Shown here one piece after another: positions 54,516 through 64,000 of a stretch of 64,000 bases of DNA. A program made the position numbers and the translations under genes. Source of the DNA: Tragulus kanchil (lineage: Eukaryota > Chordata > Mammalia > Artiodactyla > Tragulidae); assembly GCA_022376925.1 (NCBI GenBank), contig JAIOJX010000031.1, forward strand, positions 134,620,854 to 134,684,853. Direction: 5' to 3'. Under the pieces are notes generated by a model. That model did not search any database and was not told where the DNA came from. It worked only from the letters and a program-made list of their open reading frames with translations. Position 1 is the first letter of the stretch; each line of letters begins with the position of its first letter.

Positions 54516-56630
54516 CATCCCTACAATGCTAAACAGACCCTAAGTTTAAAAAAAATTACAGGCTGTTACAAAATTACACTGATACCACATCAGTAACTGC
54601 TTAGAGCGAAAGCTAGGCCACAGTTGGACCAATTAATCCAGTTGTACAAAGGGTTTGGTGATTTCTTTTTTTTTCTTCTGCCATGCCGTGCAGCTTGCAA
54701 ATGTGTTTCCTGGCCAGAGCTTCATCTCAGGCCCTCCAGGCAGTGAAAGCACAAGAGCTGAAGCCACTGGATTGCCAGGGGTTCCCTAGGTGATTTATTT
54801 ATAAGATACAGAGACTAGATCATTCAGATGAGCAATGCATTACTTCCTCTCACAACCGGTCTCATGATCTTGCCTAGCAGCACAGTGGCTAAATTAAGAA
54901 TACACATGACTCCATATGTGAGGTTATCAAGGGAATGAGGAAAGTCATTACACTGGAGTGATCCTCACTGAAACTTTCTATGTGGAAATAAAAATTAAAA
55001 TTGTAAGAAAAATTTTGTCTTTCAAGATAAATAACGTAAAAAGTTTAAATAGTAAAAAATTTAAAATAATTTCCCAACAAGCCTTTCACTTTCAGATAGG
55101 GTGGTACAAATGACATCTCAAAATGGCTCTTTTTCATTTTCCTGCCTTGATGCTAGATTCAGAATATCTACATTGAAATTTAGAGACTCACCTTGTCATT
55201 TGGGGCTTCCTAGGTGGCTCAGGGTTTAAGAATCCTCCTGTCAATGTAGAAGATGCAGGTTTAATCCCTGAGTCAGGAAGATCCCCTGCAGGAGGAAATG
55301 GCGACCCTCTCCAGGATTCTTGCCTGAGGAATGCCACAGACAGAGCAGTCTGATGGGTTGCAGAGTCAGACACGACTTTGCCACTAAACAACTCTATTCT
55401 TATTTTCTCTTCATGTAAACCAGGGAACACAAAAAGGACATGAAGAGATCTGTTCATAAGGTGCACATTCACTGATGCACAGCAAGGTTTAGGAGATGTT
55501 AACAAGCCCAAGGTGGAGTCTCTGCAGCAAGTCACCTCAATTAGAAGATCAGGTATCACTAGAGAGCAGCCCCGAGTCTAACAAGTAAGACCCAGCACAG
55601 CCAAAAATAAACAAATGAATCATCCCTACAATGCTAAACAGACCCTAAGTTTAAAAAAAATTACAGGCTGTTACAAAATTACACTGATACCACATCAGTA
55701 ACTGCTTAGAGCGAAAGCTAGGCCACAGTTGGACCAATTAATCCAGTTGTACAAAGGGTTTGGTGATTTCTTTTTTTTTCTTCTGCCATGCCGTGCAGCT
55801 TGCAAATGTGTTTCCTGGCCAGAGCTTCATCTCAGGCCCTCCAGGCAGTGAAAGCACAAGAGCTGAAGCCACTGGATTGCCGGGGGTTCCCTAGGTGATT
55901 TATTTATAAGATACAGAGACTAGATCATTCAGATGAGCAATGCATTACTTCCTCTCACAACCGGTCTCATGATCTTGCCTAGCAGCACAGTGGCTAAATT
56001 AAGAATACACATGACTCCATATGTGAGGTTATCAAGGGAATGAGGAAAGTCATTACACTGGAGTGATCCTCACTGAAACTTTCTATGTGGAAATAAAAAT
56101 TAAAATTGTAAGAAAAATTTTGTCTTTCAAGATAAATAACGTAAAAAGTTTAAATAGTAAAAAATTTAAAATAATTTCCCAACAAGCCTTTCACTTTCAG
56201 ATAGGGTGGTACAAATGACATCTCAAAATGGCTCTTTTTCATTTTCCTGCCTTGATGCTAGATTCAGAATATCTACATTGAAATTTAGAGACTCACCTTG
56301 TCATTTGGGGCTTCCTAGGTGGCTCAGGGTTTAAGAATCCTCCTGTCAATGTAGAAGATGCAGGTTTAATCCCTGAGTCAGGAAGATCCCCTGCAGGAGG
56401 AAATGGCGACCCTCTCCAGGATTCTTGCCTGAGGAATGCCACAGACAGAGCAGTCTGATGGGTTGCAGAGTCAGACACGACTTTGCCACTAAACAACTCT
56501 ATTCTTATTTTCTCTTCATGTAAACCAGGGAACACAAAAAGGACATGAAGAGATCTGTTCATAAGGTGCACATTCACTGATGCACAGCAAGGTTTAGGAG
56601 ATGTTAACAAGCCCAAGGTGGAGTCTCTGC
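54415..56630. repeat. adjacent duplication D19 (54415-55519 / 55520-56630)
   Basis: Offset 1105. CTCTGC is shared exactly at the joint. One clear substitution: TTGCCAGGGG (54773) versus TTGCCGGGGG (55878). Confidence 0.95.
55202..55402 (+). mobile_element. ART2A/Bov-A2-type SINE (copy at 56307-56507)
   Basis: GGGGCTTCCTAGGTGGCTCA head, GGTTTAATCCCTGAGTCAGG, then BovB-like 3' part (GACCCTCTCCAGGATTCTTG, GTTGCAGAGTCAGACACGAC). The 119-123-codon minus frame over it is a shadow. Confidence 0.85.
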
Positions 56631-56769
56631 CTACGGCACAGCAAACTAACACTTCATTGTAGTGTCTGCCCTCTTAGAAACGTGACCAGAAGACCCTCAC
56701 TGGAATTTCCAGATGGACATTAGTGAAGTAATCTGCAAGGCAAGACCCTCCACACCCTCCACTTGCCCA

Positions 56770-57954
56770 TGTCATGGGCACTATGTAGTTACTTATCCCT
56801 GATTAGTAGACGCGAGGAAATGCTAAATCACCTCTATTCTATTTTCAGAGAACTTCAACCTACAAATTTTGTTCCCTCAAATACTAGAGAATAGAACTTC
56901 AACAGTAATAAGGTGTGGAGTTCAAATCAAGATCAGATTTATTAGCATAAAGAACATTAACTAGTAGTCATAGGTTTCAGCAATCAACATCAGTACATTG
57001 CATCTAAATCAAAGTTCAGAACTCAATCAACAAAATAACAGAAAAATTTTACCCCAGAGCTGGAGAGCAGCAGTCTCACTCCAGACACAGCTAAGTTCAG
57101 TGAGTGCGCTCCCGTACAATCTACTCTTTCCCCTTTATAGGAAAAACCCTTAGCCATTTGTTTCCCTCGCCACTTTTTCAGCTGAAGAGTCGGGGGCTAG
57201 CCAAGCTCTCAGGTGGACATCAGGCGAGTCGCCAGTTCTCCAAGCAGTGCCCAGCCATCCTCCTATCTTCTATCAAGAGTACAATTATTACATTGTTTCA
57301 CAAATCATTGCAAGCATTCAAAGTTCAACAGGAAGGAACAATAAAGCTAATCACAGCTGCATATACGTTTACTTCTGCTTCTATTTACAATCTAAAAAAC
57401 CATATTCATTCAAAGGGCAAACTTAATCTTTTACTTTATTCGAACTCATGACTTAAGGAAAAAACACTGCTCCTGGCTTCTATGTGAGCTTACAACATGA
57501 GCTAGACTGGAGCAGGTTACTCAGGTCAAGAATTAAGCTAACTTATCCTTAGGAAAGTAAACAGATAAAGTTGGAATGTTGCTATTAGGGCTTTCCTTAT
57601 TTACCAGTAGCTTTCAAGCTTTGCTTGTGGGTGGAACTCTGCCAAGGCAGCTGGCGGTGAGTCACAAATTCCTCATCGCCGGAGGACGAGCCTTGGCTCA
57701 CCTGGCTATAACTTCTCTTAGAGACAAACTTCTTCCCTGTAGGGTTAGTAGATATGCCTCCTTTAGGTATCGTCATATTCACCCACTCTTCTGCCCCATC
57801 TGAGCTAACATCACTCTCCAAGGGACGGATTCTAGATCTCAAAAGCTTATCTGGGGTTTGAGGATCGTCTGAGTCACTCTCTTCATCCTCACTAATTCTC
57901 TATACCCTAAGGCCCAGTATATTCCTAAGAATTCTCCAGAGTCTGCCCATGACA
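56770..57954 (-). mobile_element. solo LTR of the long-LTR endogenous retrovirus (1,185 bp)
   Basis: On the minus strand it starts TGTCATGGGC (57954) and ends GCCCATGACA (to 56770), perfect 10-bp inverted termini. It has a 4-bp target duplication TGGG. TATA (TATAAAGG, about 57130-57140 minus) and AATAAA (about 56938-56943 minus) match the sister LTR at 29571. U3 again holds a frame open from its first bases for about 120 codons, with the same acidic start and lysine-rich later part. It lacks about 15-30 codons present in the other copy. A second, partial copy (58466-59105) comes from D20. Confidence 0.9.
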
Positions 57955-59620
57955 CCCATACCCTCGCACAGGAGACCAGACCTCAAGCAGTTGGTCTGCA
58001 GATAGCTTTTTTGTCCCATCCAGTTTCTCCTTATGAAAACTCTCCATCTTGTACAGCTCTTTTGAGCACCTCTGAACTTTCATCTTCCCCAAGGTACGAA
58101 TATTTGATGGAAAAAACTATGAAGTCAGTATTCATTACCTGTACAAGCCTGCTTTCCTTGTAAATCCTCTCCTGTCCTACAGATTTGATCTTTGGTTAAA
58201 GCTTTCATGTGCACATTATTTCTGTGCAGTTTCTCTACAAGACCTATAATTTGAAATCTAGTGCACTCAGAAGCCTGGAGAAAGCCCTTGCCCACATATT
58301 TCCATGACTCCTCTTCAGTATGAACTCTTGTTGTCTAATGGTTCAATTCAAGGTGAAACTTTTCCCACTCCCATTGCATTTGTAAGGCATCACTCCAGTA
58401 TGCTCCCACATGTCAATGTTTGCATAAAATCCTTTCCACAAATATTGTTTGTGTATTTGTCAAGAATTCAAAGTTCAACAGGAAGGAACAATAAAGCTAA
58501 TCACAGCTGCATATACGTTTACTTCTGCTTCTATTTACAATCTAAAAAACCATATTCATTCAAAGGGCAAACTTAATCTTTTACTTTATTCGAACTCATG
58601 ACTTAAGGAAAAAACACTGCTCCTGGCTTCTATGTGAGCTTACAACATGAGCTAGACTGGAGCAGGTTACTCAGGTCAAGAATTAAGCTAACTTATCCTT
58701 AGGAAAGTAAACAGATAAAGTTGGAATGTTGCTATTAGGGCTTTCCTTATTTACCAGTAGCTTTCAAGCTTTGCTTGTGGGTGGAACTCTGCCAAGGCAG
58801 CTGGCGGTGAGTCACAAATTCCTCATCGCCGGAGGACGAGCCTTGGCTCACCTGGCTATAACTTCTCTTAGAGACAAACTTCTTCCCTGTAGGGTTAGTA
58901 GATATGCCTCCTTTAGGTATCGTCATATTCACCCACTCTTCTGCCCCATCTGAGCTAACATCACTCTCCAAGGGACGGATTCTAGATCTCAAAAGCTTAT
59001 CTGGGGTTTGAGGATCGTCTGAGTCACTCTCTTCATCCTCACTAATTTCTCTATACCCTAAGGCCCAGTATATTCCTAAGAATTCTCCAGAGTCTGCCCA
59101 TGACACCCATACCCTCGCACAGGAGACCAGACCTCAAGCAGTTGGTCTGCAGATAGCTTTTTTGTCCCATCCAGTTTCTCCTTATGAAAACTCTCCATCT
59201 TGTACAGCTCTTTTGAGCACCTCTGAACTTTCATCTTCCCCAAGGTACGAATATTTGATGGAAAAAACTATGAAGTCAGTATTCATTACCTGTACAAGCC
59301 TGCTTTCCTTGTAAATCCTCTCCTGTCCTACAGATTTGATCTTTGGTTAAAGCTTTCATGTGCACATTATTTCTGTGCAGTTTCTCTACAAGACCTATAA
59401 TTTGAAATCTAGTGCACTCAGAAGCCTGGAGAAAGCCCTTGCCCACATATTTCCATGACTCCTCTTCAGTATGAACTCTTGTTGTCTAATGGTTCAATTC
59501 AAGGTGAAACTTTTCCCACTCCCATTGCATTTGTAAGGCATCACTCCAGTATGCTCCCCACATGTCAATGTTTGCATAAAATCCTTTCCACAAATATTGT
59601 TTGTGTATTTGTTGTCAAGA
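57316..59620. repeat. adjacent duplication D20 (57316-58465 / 58466-59620)
   Basis: Offset 1150. Copies differ by T-run near 57894 and 59045, C-run near 58405 and 59557, and a GTT missing at the joint. It repeats the U3 part of the minus solo LTR and decayed finger sequence. Confidence 0.95.
57955..59617 (-). pseudogene. decayed C2H2 sequence and 3' region, minus strand
   Basis: Outside the LTR copy (58466-59105), minus-strand traces of fingers are visible, for example near 58360-58410 and 59510-59560 (GCATACTGGAGTGATGCCTT, then ACAAATGCAATGGGAGTGGG). These have lost cysteines and frame. This is the far end of the minus-strand finger array. No coding capacity remains. Confidence 0.55.
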
Positions 59621-59689
59621 ATATATATTCTTCTGCGCCCCACCACGGAGCAGGGATTTGGCGCTGGGCTCTTCCCTGTTCACTCGCCA

Positions 59690-59726
<37 letters not shown>

Positions 59727-59784
59727 GACTAATATGCTTAAATTCAAAAAAAAAAACCAAAAAAAACCCAGAATATATATTCTT
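59618..59784 (-). rRNA. retro-inserted fragment of 28S rRNA (5' end), antisense, with TSD
   Basis: The insert at 59633-59769 lies between perfect AGAATATATATTCTT copies (59618-59632, 59770-59784). Its reverse complement is the conserved 5' end of large-subunit rRNA: GAATTTAAGCATATTAGTCA, then GCGGAGGAAAAGAAACTAAC, CAGGATTCCCTCAGTATGGC and GAGTGAACAGGGAAGAGCCC. On the plus strand it is followed by an A-rich tail with two CC breaks. The A-tail is attached to the 5' end of the rRNA in inverted orientation, which fits L1 machinery with 5' inversion or template switching. It is not a functional rRNA gene. Confidence 0.92.
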
Positions 59785-60783
59785 ACACACCTACAGAGTG
59801 AGCAGTAATTGTAAAAATCTGCCATAGTCATTGCATTTCTAAGTATTTGCTGAACCCTGAGTTTAACGCAGTAGCTAAAAGCGTTGCCACATTCCATCGA
59901 CTTGTACAGTTCTCTCTGGTATGGATCATCCGATGGTTGGTGCAATGTGAGCTGCAAGTAAAGGTTTTACACGCTTATATCACTTGTATACTTTCTTTCT
60001 AGAATGACTTCTTTACTGAATCCTGACTTCAGATTTTTGTCTAATAGCCCTGACACACTCATTACATTCATGTAGCTCCTACATAATATGAATATTCTCA
60101 AGAAGCCTAAGATGTAAACACTAGACAAAAGCCTGGTCACACTGATTACATTTGGAAGGTCTCTGGAATATGGTTCACCTGAGGTTTTCTTAGGCCTGAA
60201 TGCCACCTGAAGGATTTGCCACCCTTCTTACATTTGTAAGGTTTCTCTGCATTATAAATTCTCTGATAATATGAATGATGAGCCCTGTTACTGAAAAGTC
60301 ACACATGTTACATGGTTACATGGTTCTCTCCACGTGGGTTATCTTACGGTCCATAAAGATTGATCTAAATCTGTGGCTTCTCTCCAGTATGACTTTTCTC
60401 ATGCTTTGTAAGAACTGCAACACTTGCCACATTCACTATGTGGGTAAGATTTTAATTCAGAAGTAATTACCTGACAATTAGTTACATCTGAACACAGAAT
60501 CAAAGTTTTGCCACACCTATCACATCTGTGTGGTTTTCCTCCAGTTTGACTTTTCTGAGGTCAGATGATAGGGTTAACGCATTCATTACATTTGTAAGTT
60601 TTCATTGTGGTATGGATTCTCCAAAGATCTGAAGAGATTCTTGTGACTGAAGGCTTTGTTCATAAATTACAAGTCTATAGTTTGTCTCCTGTATGAATTG
60701 TCTAGTGGTCGGTTAAGGCTGAACATTCACTAAAGGTTCTGCCACAGGATTTGGCGCTGGGCTCTTCCCTGTTCACTCGCCGT

Positions 60784-60818
<35 letters not shown>

Positions 60819-61838
60819 GACTAATATGCTTAAATTCAAAAAAAAAAACCAAAAAAAACCCAGAATATATATTCTTACACACCTACAGAGTGAGCAGTAA
60901 TTGTAAAAATCTGCCATAGTCATTGCATTTCTAAGTATTTGCTGAACCCTGAGTTTAACGCAGTAGCTAAAAGCGTTGCCACATTCCATCGACTTGTACA
61001 GTTCTCTCTGGTATGGATCATCCGATGGTTGGTGCAATGTGAGCTGCAAGTAAAGGTTTTACACGCTTATATCACTTGTATACTTTCTTTCTAGAATGAC
61101 TTCTTTACTGAATCCTGACTTCAGATTTTTGTCTAATAGCCCTGACACACTCATTACATTCATGTAGCTCCTACATAATATGAATATTCTCAAGAAGCCT
61201 AAGATGTAAACACTAGACAAAAGCCTGGTCACACTGATTACATTTGGAAGGTCTCTGGAATATGGTTCACCTGAGGTTTTCTTAGGCCTGAATGCCACCT
61301 GAAGGATTTGCCACCCTTCTTACATTTGTAAGGTTTCTCTGCATTATAAATTCTCTGATAATATGAATGATGAGCCCTGTTACTGAAAAGTCACACATGT
61401 TACATGGTTACATGGTTCTCTCCACGTGGGTTATCTTACGGTCCATAAAGATTGATCTAAATCTGTGGCTTCTCTCCAGTATGACTTTTCTCATGCTTTG
61501 TAAGAACTGCAACACTTGCCACATTCACTATGTGGGTAAGATTTTAATTCAGAAGTAATTACCTGACAATTAGTTACATCTGAACACAGAATCAAAGTTT
61601 TGCCACACCTATCACATCTGTGTGGTTTTCCTCCAGTTTGACTTTTCTGAGGTCAGATGATAGGGTTAACGCATTCATTACATTTGTAAGTTTTCATTGT
61701 GGTATGGATTCTCCAAAGATCTGAAGAGATTCTTGTGACTGAAGGCTTTGTTCATAAATTACAAGTCTATAGTTTGTCTCCTGTATGAATTGTCTAGTGG
61801 TCGGTTAAGGCTGAACATTCACTAAAGGTTCTGCCACA
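59653..61838. repeat. adjacent duplication D21 (59653-60746 / 60747-61838)
   Basis: Offset 1094. The joint cuts through the 28S insert, so copy 2 of the insert (60747-60863) lacks its left end and TSD. Copies differ at CGCCATACTGAGG versus CGCCGTCTGAGG. Confidence 0.95.
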
Positions 61839-62265
61839 TTCATTATACTTGTGAGGTTTTTCTCTTATCAATTCTCTGATGAATTCCAAGGTGTGCAGTC
61901 TTGAGTAAGGCACTGGCCACATACATTACATTTATATGGTTTCTCTCCTATATGAGCTGTGCGATGGTCATTTGAGGCTGAATGTGCACTAAAACCTTTG
62001 TTGTAGCGATGACATTTGTAAGATTTCTCTCCAGTATGAACTATCTGATTGTAAGGACTACACTCTGACTAAAGACCTTGCCACACTTAGTACATCAGTA
62101 AGCTTATTCTCCACTATGGATTATTTGATGAACTGAAACGTCAGTCCTGTACCTGAAGGCTGTGCCACACACATTACATTTATATCGTTTCTCTCCTGTA
62201 TGAACTGCTTGGTGGTAAATAAAGGCTGAGTGTGCACTATAAGCTTCGCCACACTCATCACATTT
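59785..62265 (-). pseudogene. decayed C2H2 finger array, minus strand
   Basis: Downstream (minus direction) of the stop at about 62263 the sequence keeps a roughly 84-base finger rhythm: ACATTTATATGGTTTCTCTC and CATTACATTTGTAAG boxes near 62170, 61930, 61680, 60590, 60230 and so on. Many fingers have lost a cysteine or histidine and the frame changes repeatedly. The block 60747-61838 is a D21 copy. It looks like the eroded tail of the same exon as 62266-64000. Confidence 0.75.
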
Positions 62266-64000
62266 CTATGGTTTCTCTCCAGTGTGAGTTCTGTGATGAA
62301 CTGCAAAGGAAGCCCTGTACCTGAAGGCTTTGCCACATACATTGCATTTATATGGTTTCTCTCCTGTGTGAACAACTTGATACCTAGTTAAGACTGGCTG
62401 TGCACTAAAAGCTTTGCCACAGTCACCACATTTATATGGTTTCTCTCCAGTATGAACTCTCCAATGACGTCCAAGGTATGTGTGCCGAGCAAAGCATTGG
62501 CCATATACATAACACATATATGGTTTCTTCAGTATGAATTCTGTGATGAACTTTAAGTATTGCATTTTGAATAAAGGCCTTTCCACACACATCACATTTA
62601 TATGGTTTCTCTCCTGTGTGAACAGTTTGATGTTTAGTTAAGGCTGGACGTGCACTAAACTCTTTGCCACACTCATTACATTTGTAAGGCTTCTCTCCAG
62701 TATGAATTCTCCGATGGACTCTAAAATAAGACCTGTCACTGAAGGCTTTGCCACATACATCACATTTATATGGTTTCTCTCCTGTGTGAACAGCTTGATA
62801 CCTAGTTAAGACTGGCTGTGCACTAAAAGCTTTGCCACAGTCACCACATTTATATGGTTTCTCTCCAGTATGAACTCTCCAATGACGTCCAAGGTATGTG
62901 TGCCGAGCAAAGCATTGGCCATATACATAACACATATATGGTTTCTCTCCAGTATGAATTCTGTGATGAACTTTAAGTATTGCATTTTGAATAAAGGCCT
63001 TTCCACACACATCACATTTATATGGTTTCTCTCCTGTGTGAACAGTTTGATGTTTAGTTAAGGCTGGACGTGCACTAAACTCTTTGCCACACTCATTACA
63101 TTTGTAAGGCTTCTCTCCAGTATGAATTCTCCGATGGACTCTAAAATAAGACCTGTCACTGAAGGCTTTGCCACATACATCACATTTATATGGTTTCTCT
63201 CCTGTGTGAACAGCTTGATGTTTAGTTAAGTCTGGATGTGCACTAAAAGCTTTGCCACACTCATCACATTTATGTGGTTTCTCTCCAGTATGAACTCTCC
63301 GATGAATTCTAAGGTGTGATTGCCAAGTAAAGCATTGGCCACATACATCACACGTATATGGTTTCTCTTCAGTATGAATTCTGCGATGAACTGTAACTTT
63401 TGAATTGTGACTGAAGGCCTTTCCACACACATCACATTTATATGGTTTCTTTCCTGTGTGAACACCTCGATGTCTAGCTAAGGCTGAATGTGCACTAAAC
63501 TCTTTGCCACACTCATTACATTTGTAAGGCGTCTCTCCAGTATGAATTCTCCGATGGACTGTAAGACCTCTGACTGAAGGCTTTGCCACATACATCACAT
63601 TTATATGGTTTCTCTCTTGTATGAACTGCCTGACGGTCAGTAAAGGCTGAATGTGCACTAAAAGCCTTATCACACCCGTCATATTTATATGGTTTCTCTC
63701 CAGTGTGAATTCTCCAATGAACTGCAAGTCTTGCACTTTGAGCAAAGGCCTTTCCACATACATCACATTTATATGGTTTCCCTCCTGTATGGATGCTTTG
63801 ATGTCTAGAGAGTTCAGAGTCCTGAAGAAAGGTTATGCCACACTCCTTACACTTGTGAGGTTTTCCCTGGTGTGCTTCCTGGTCTGGTGTCAGTACTGAA
63901 GGACTCATAACAGCACTGTCATATATATTAGCAATGCTGGTGCAGACACGAGGTGTTCTCTGAAGTGGAAAACCTGAGGTGCTACTGGTGATATTTCTTA
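62266..64000 (-). pseudogene. C2H2 finger exon of a minus-strand KZNF, frameshifted, truncated by window
   Basis: The frame is open from the window edge. PLQRTP and SIANIYDSAV resemble the pre-finger linker of the + gene (RQRIPP, SVSNIYGNDV). About 19 fingers follow. Finger 3 lacks a cysteine and a histidine. Finger 4 is broken by a 5-base loss at about 63565. After an undisturbed run, a 2-base loss at about 62526 (GGTTTCTTCAG versus GGTTTCTCTCCAG) shifts frame again. A TAG replaces TAC/TAT at about 62263, ending the array. Two fingers have C-to-Y or H-to-Y changes. KRAB and start exons would lie beyond 64000. Either a pseudogene or a gene with consensus errors; both shifts would have to be errors for an intact protein. 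Confidence 0.85.
62374..63212 (-). repeat. 420-bp (five-finger) internal duplication
   Basis: 62374-62794 and 62792-63212 are nearly identical at offset 418-420. Fingers such as YKCDVCGKAFSDRSYFRVHR, YKCNECGKEFSARPALTKHQ and YMCYVYGQCFARHTYLGRHW each occur twice in the same order. The 2-base deletion at 62526 lies in the lower copy. It is a whole-finger multiple (5 x 84), unlike the 1.1-kb duplications. Confidence 0.9.

Noticed and set aside
55188..56652. Minus-strand frames of 119-123 codons
   Set aside because: They are shadows over an ART2A-type SINE, repeated by D19.
57104..57451. 115-codon plus-strand frame at 57104
   Set aside because: It is antisense to the R and U3 parts of the minus-strand solo LTR.
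59633..60863. Two 28S rRNA inserts
   Set aside because: The second (60747-60863) is D21 copy 2, lacks the left end and target duplication, and so is not an independent insertion.

Overview
The window is nuclear DNA from a ruminant artiodactyl. The evidence is the repeat content: BovB/ART2A LINE-SINE fragments, tRNA-derived Bov-tA-type SINEs, CHR-2-type SINEs and an artiodactyl L1. The species cannot be named from sequence alone. The locus is part of a KRAB zinc-finger (KZNF) gene cluster. Most of the track of short open frames is repeat sequence or shadow frames. No bacterial, CRISPR or operon-type features are present.

Layout. (1) 1-7000, + strand: a decayed KZNF, with a KRAB-A pseudo-exon at 1026 carrying two in-frame stops and a frameshifted C2H2 exon at 5959-6983. 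(2) 7010-8695: a CpG-rich promoter with three CCGGAAG ETS-type sites, present twice. (3) 14.8-34.6 kb, + strand: a KZNF gene that looks intact. It has a start exon (coding 15032-15046, or from an upstream in-frame ATG at 15002), a canonical 127-nt KRAB-A exon (21779-21905) and an 11-finger C2H2 exon (32639-34053). The splice phases match. (4) 34.6-56.7 kb: almost entirely repeats, including an L1 with a textbook 5' inversion (twin priming) flanked by an 11-bp target-site duplication at 42001-46849. (5) 56.7-64 kb, - strand: a solo LTR, a long decayed finger array interrupted by a retro-inserted 28S rRNA fragment, and a C2H2 exon of at least 19 fingers that runs off the window edge and carries two frameshifts. 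The + and - KZNFs converge tail to tail.

The dominant large-scale oddity is that 21 segments of about 1.05-1.2 kb are each present twice, back to back and nearly identical. They account for about 23 kb of the 64 kb. Their uniform size, adjacency, disregard for feature boundaries (they cut through SINEs, LTR, L1, promoter and exons), and short homologies or filler bases at the joints make unmerged contig overlaps the likeliest cause. The true locus is then probably about 41 kb. Exons and repeats inside these segments are listed with both copies.

A second item worth attention is a long-LTR endogenous retrovirus family, about 1.2 kb with 4-bp target duplications. It is present as two diverged solo LTRs, and both retain one long open frame running from the first bases of U3. 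The 28S rRNA retro-insertion with its own target-site duplication is a third.
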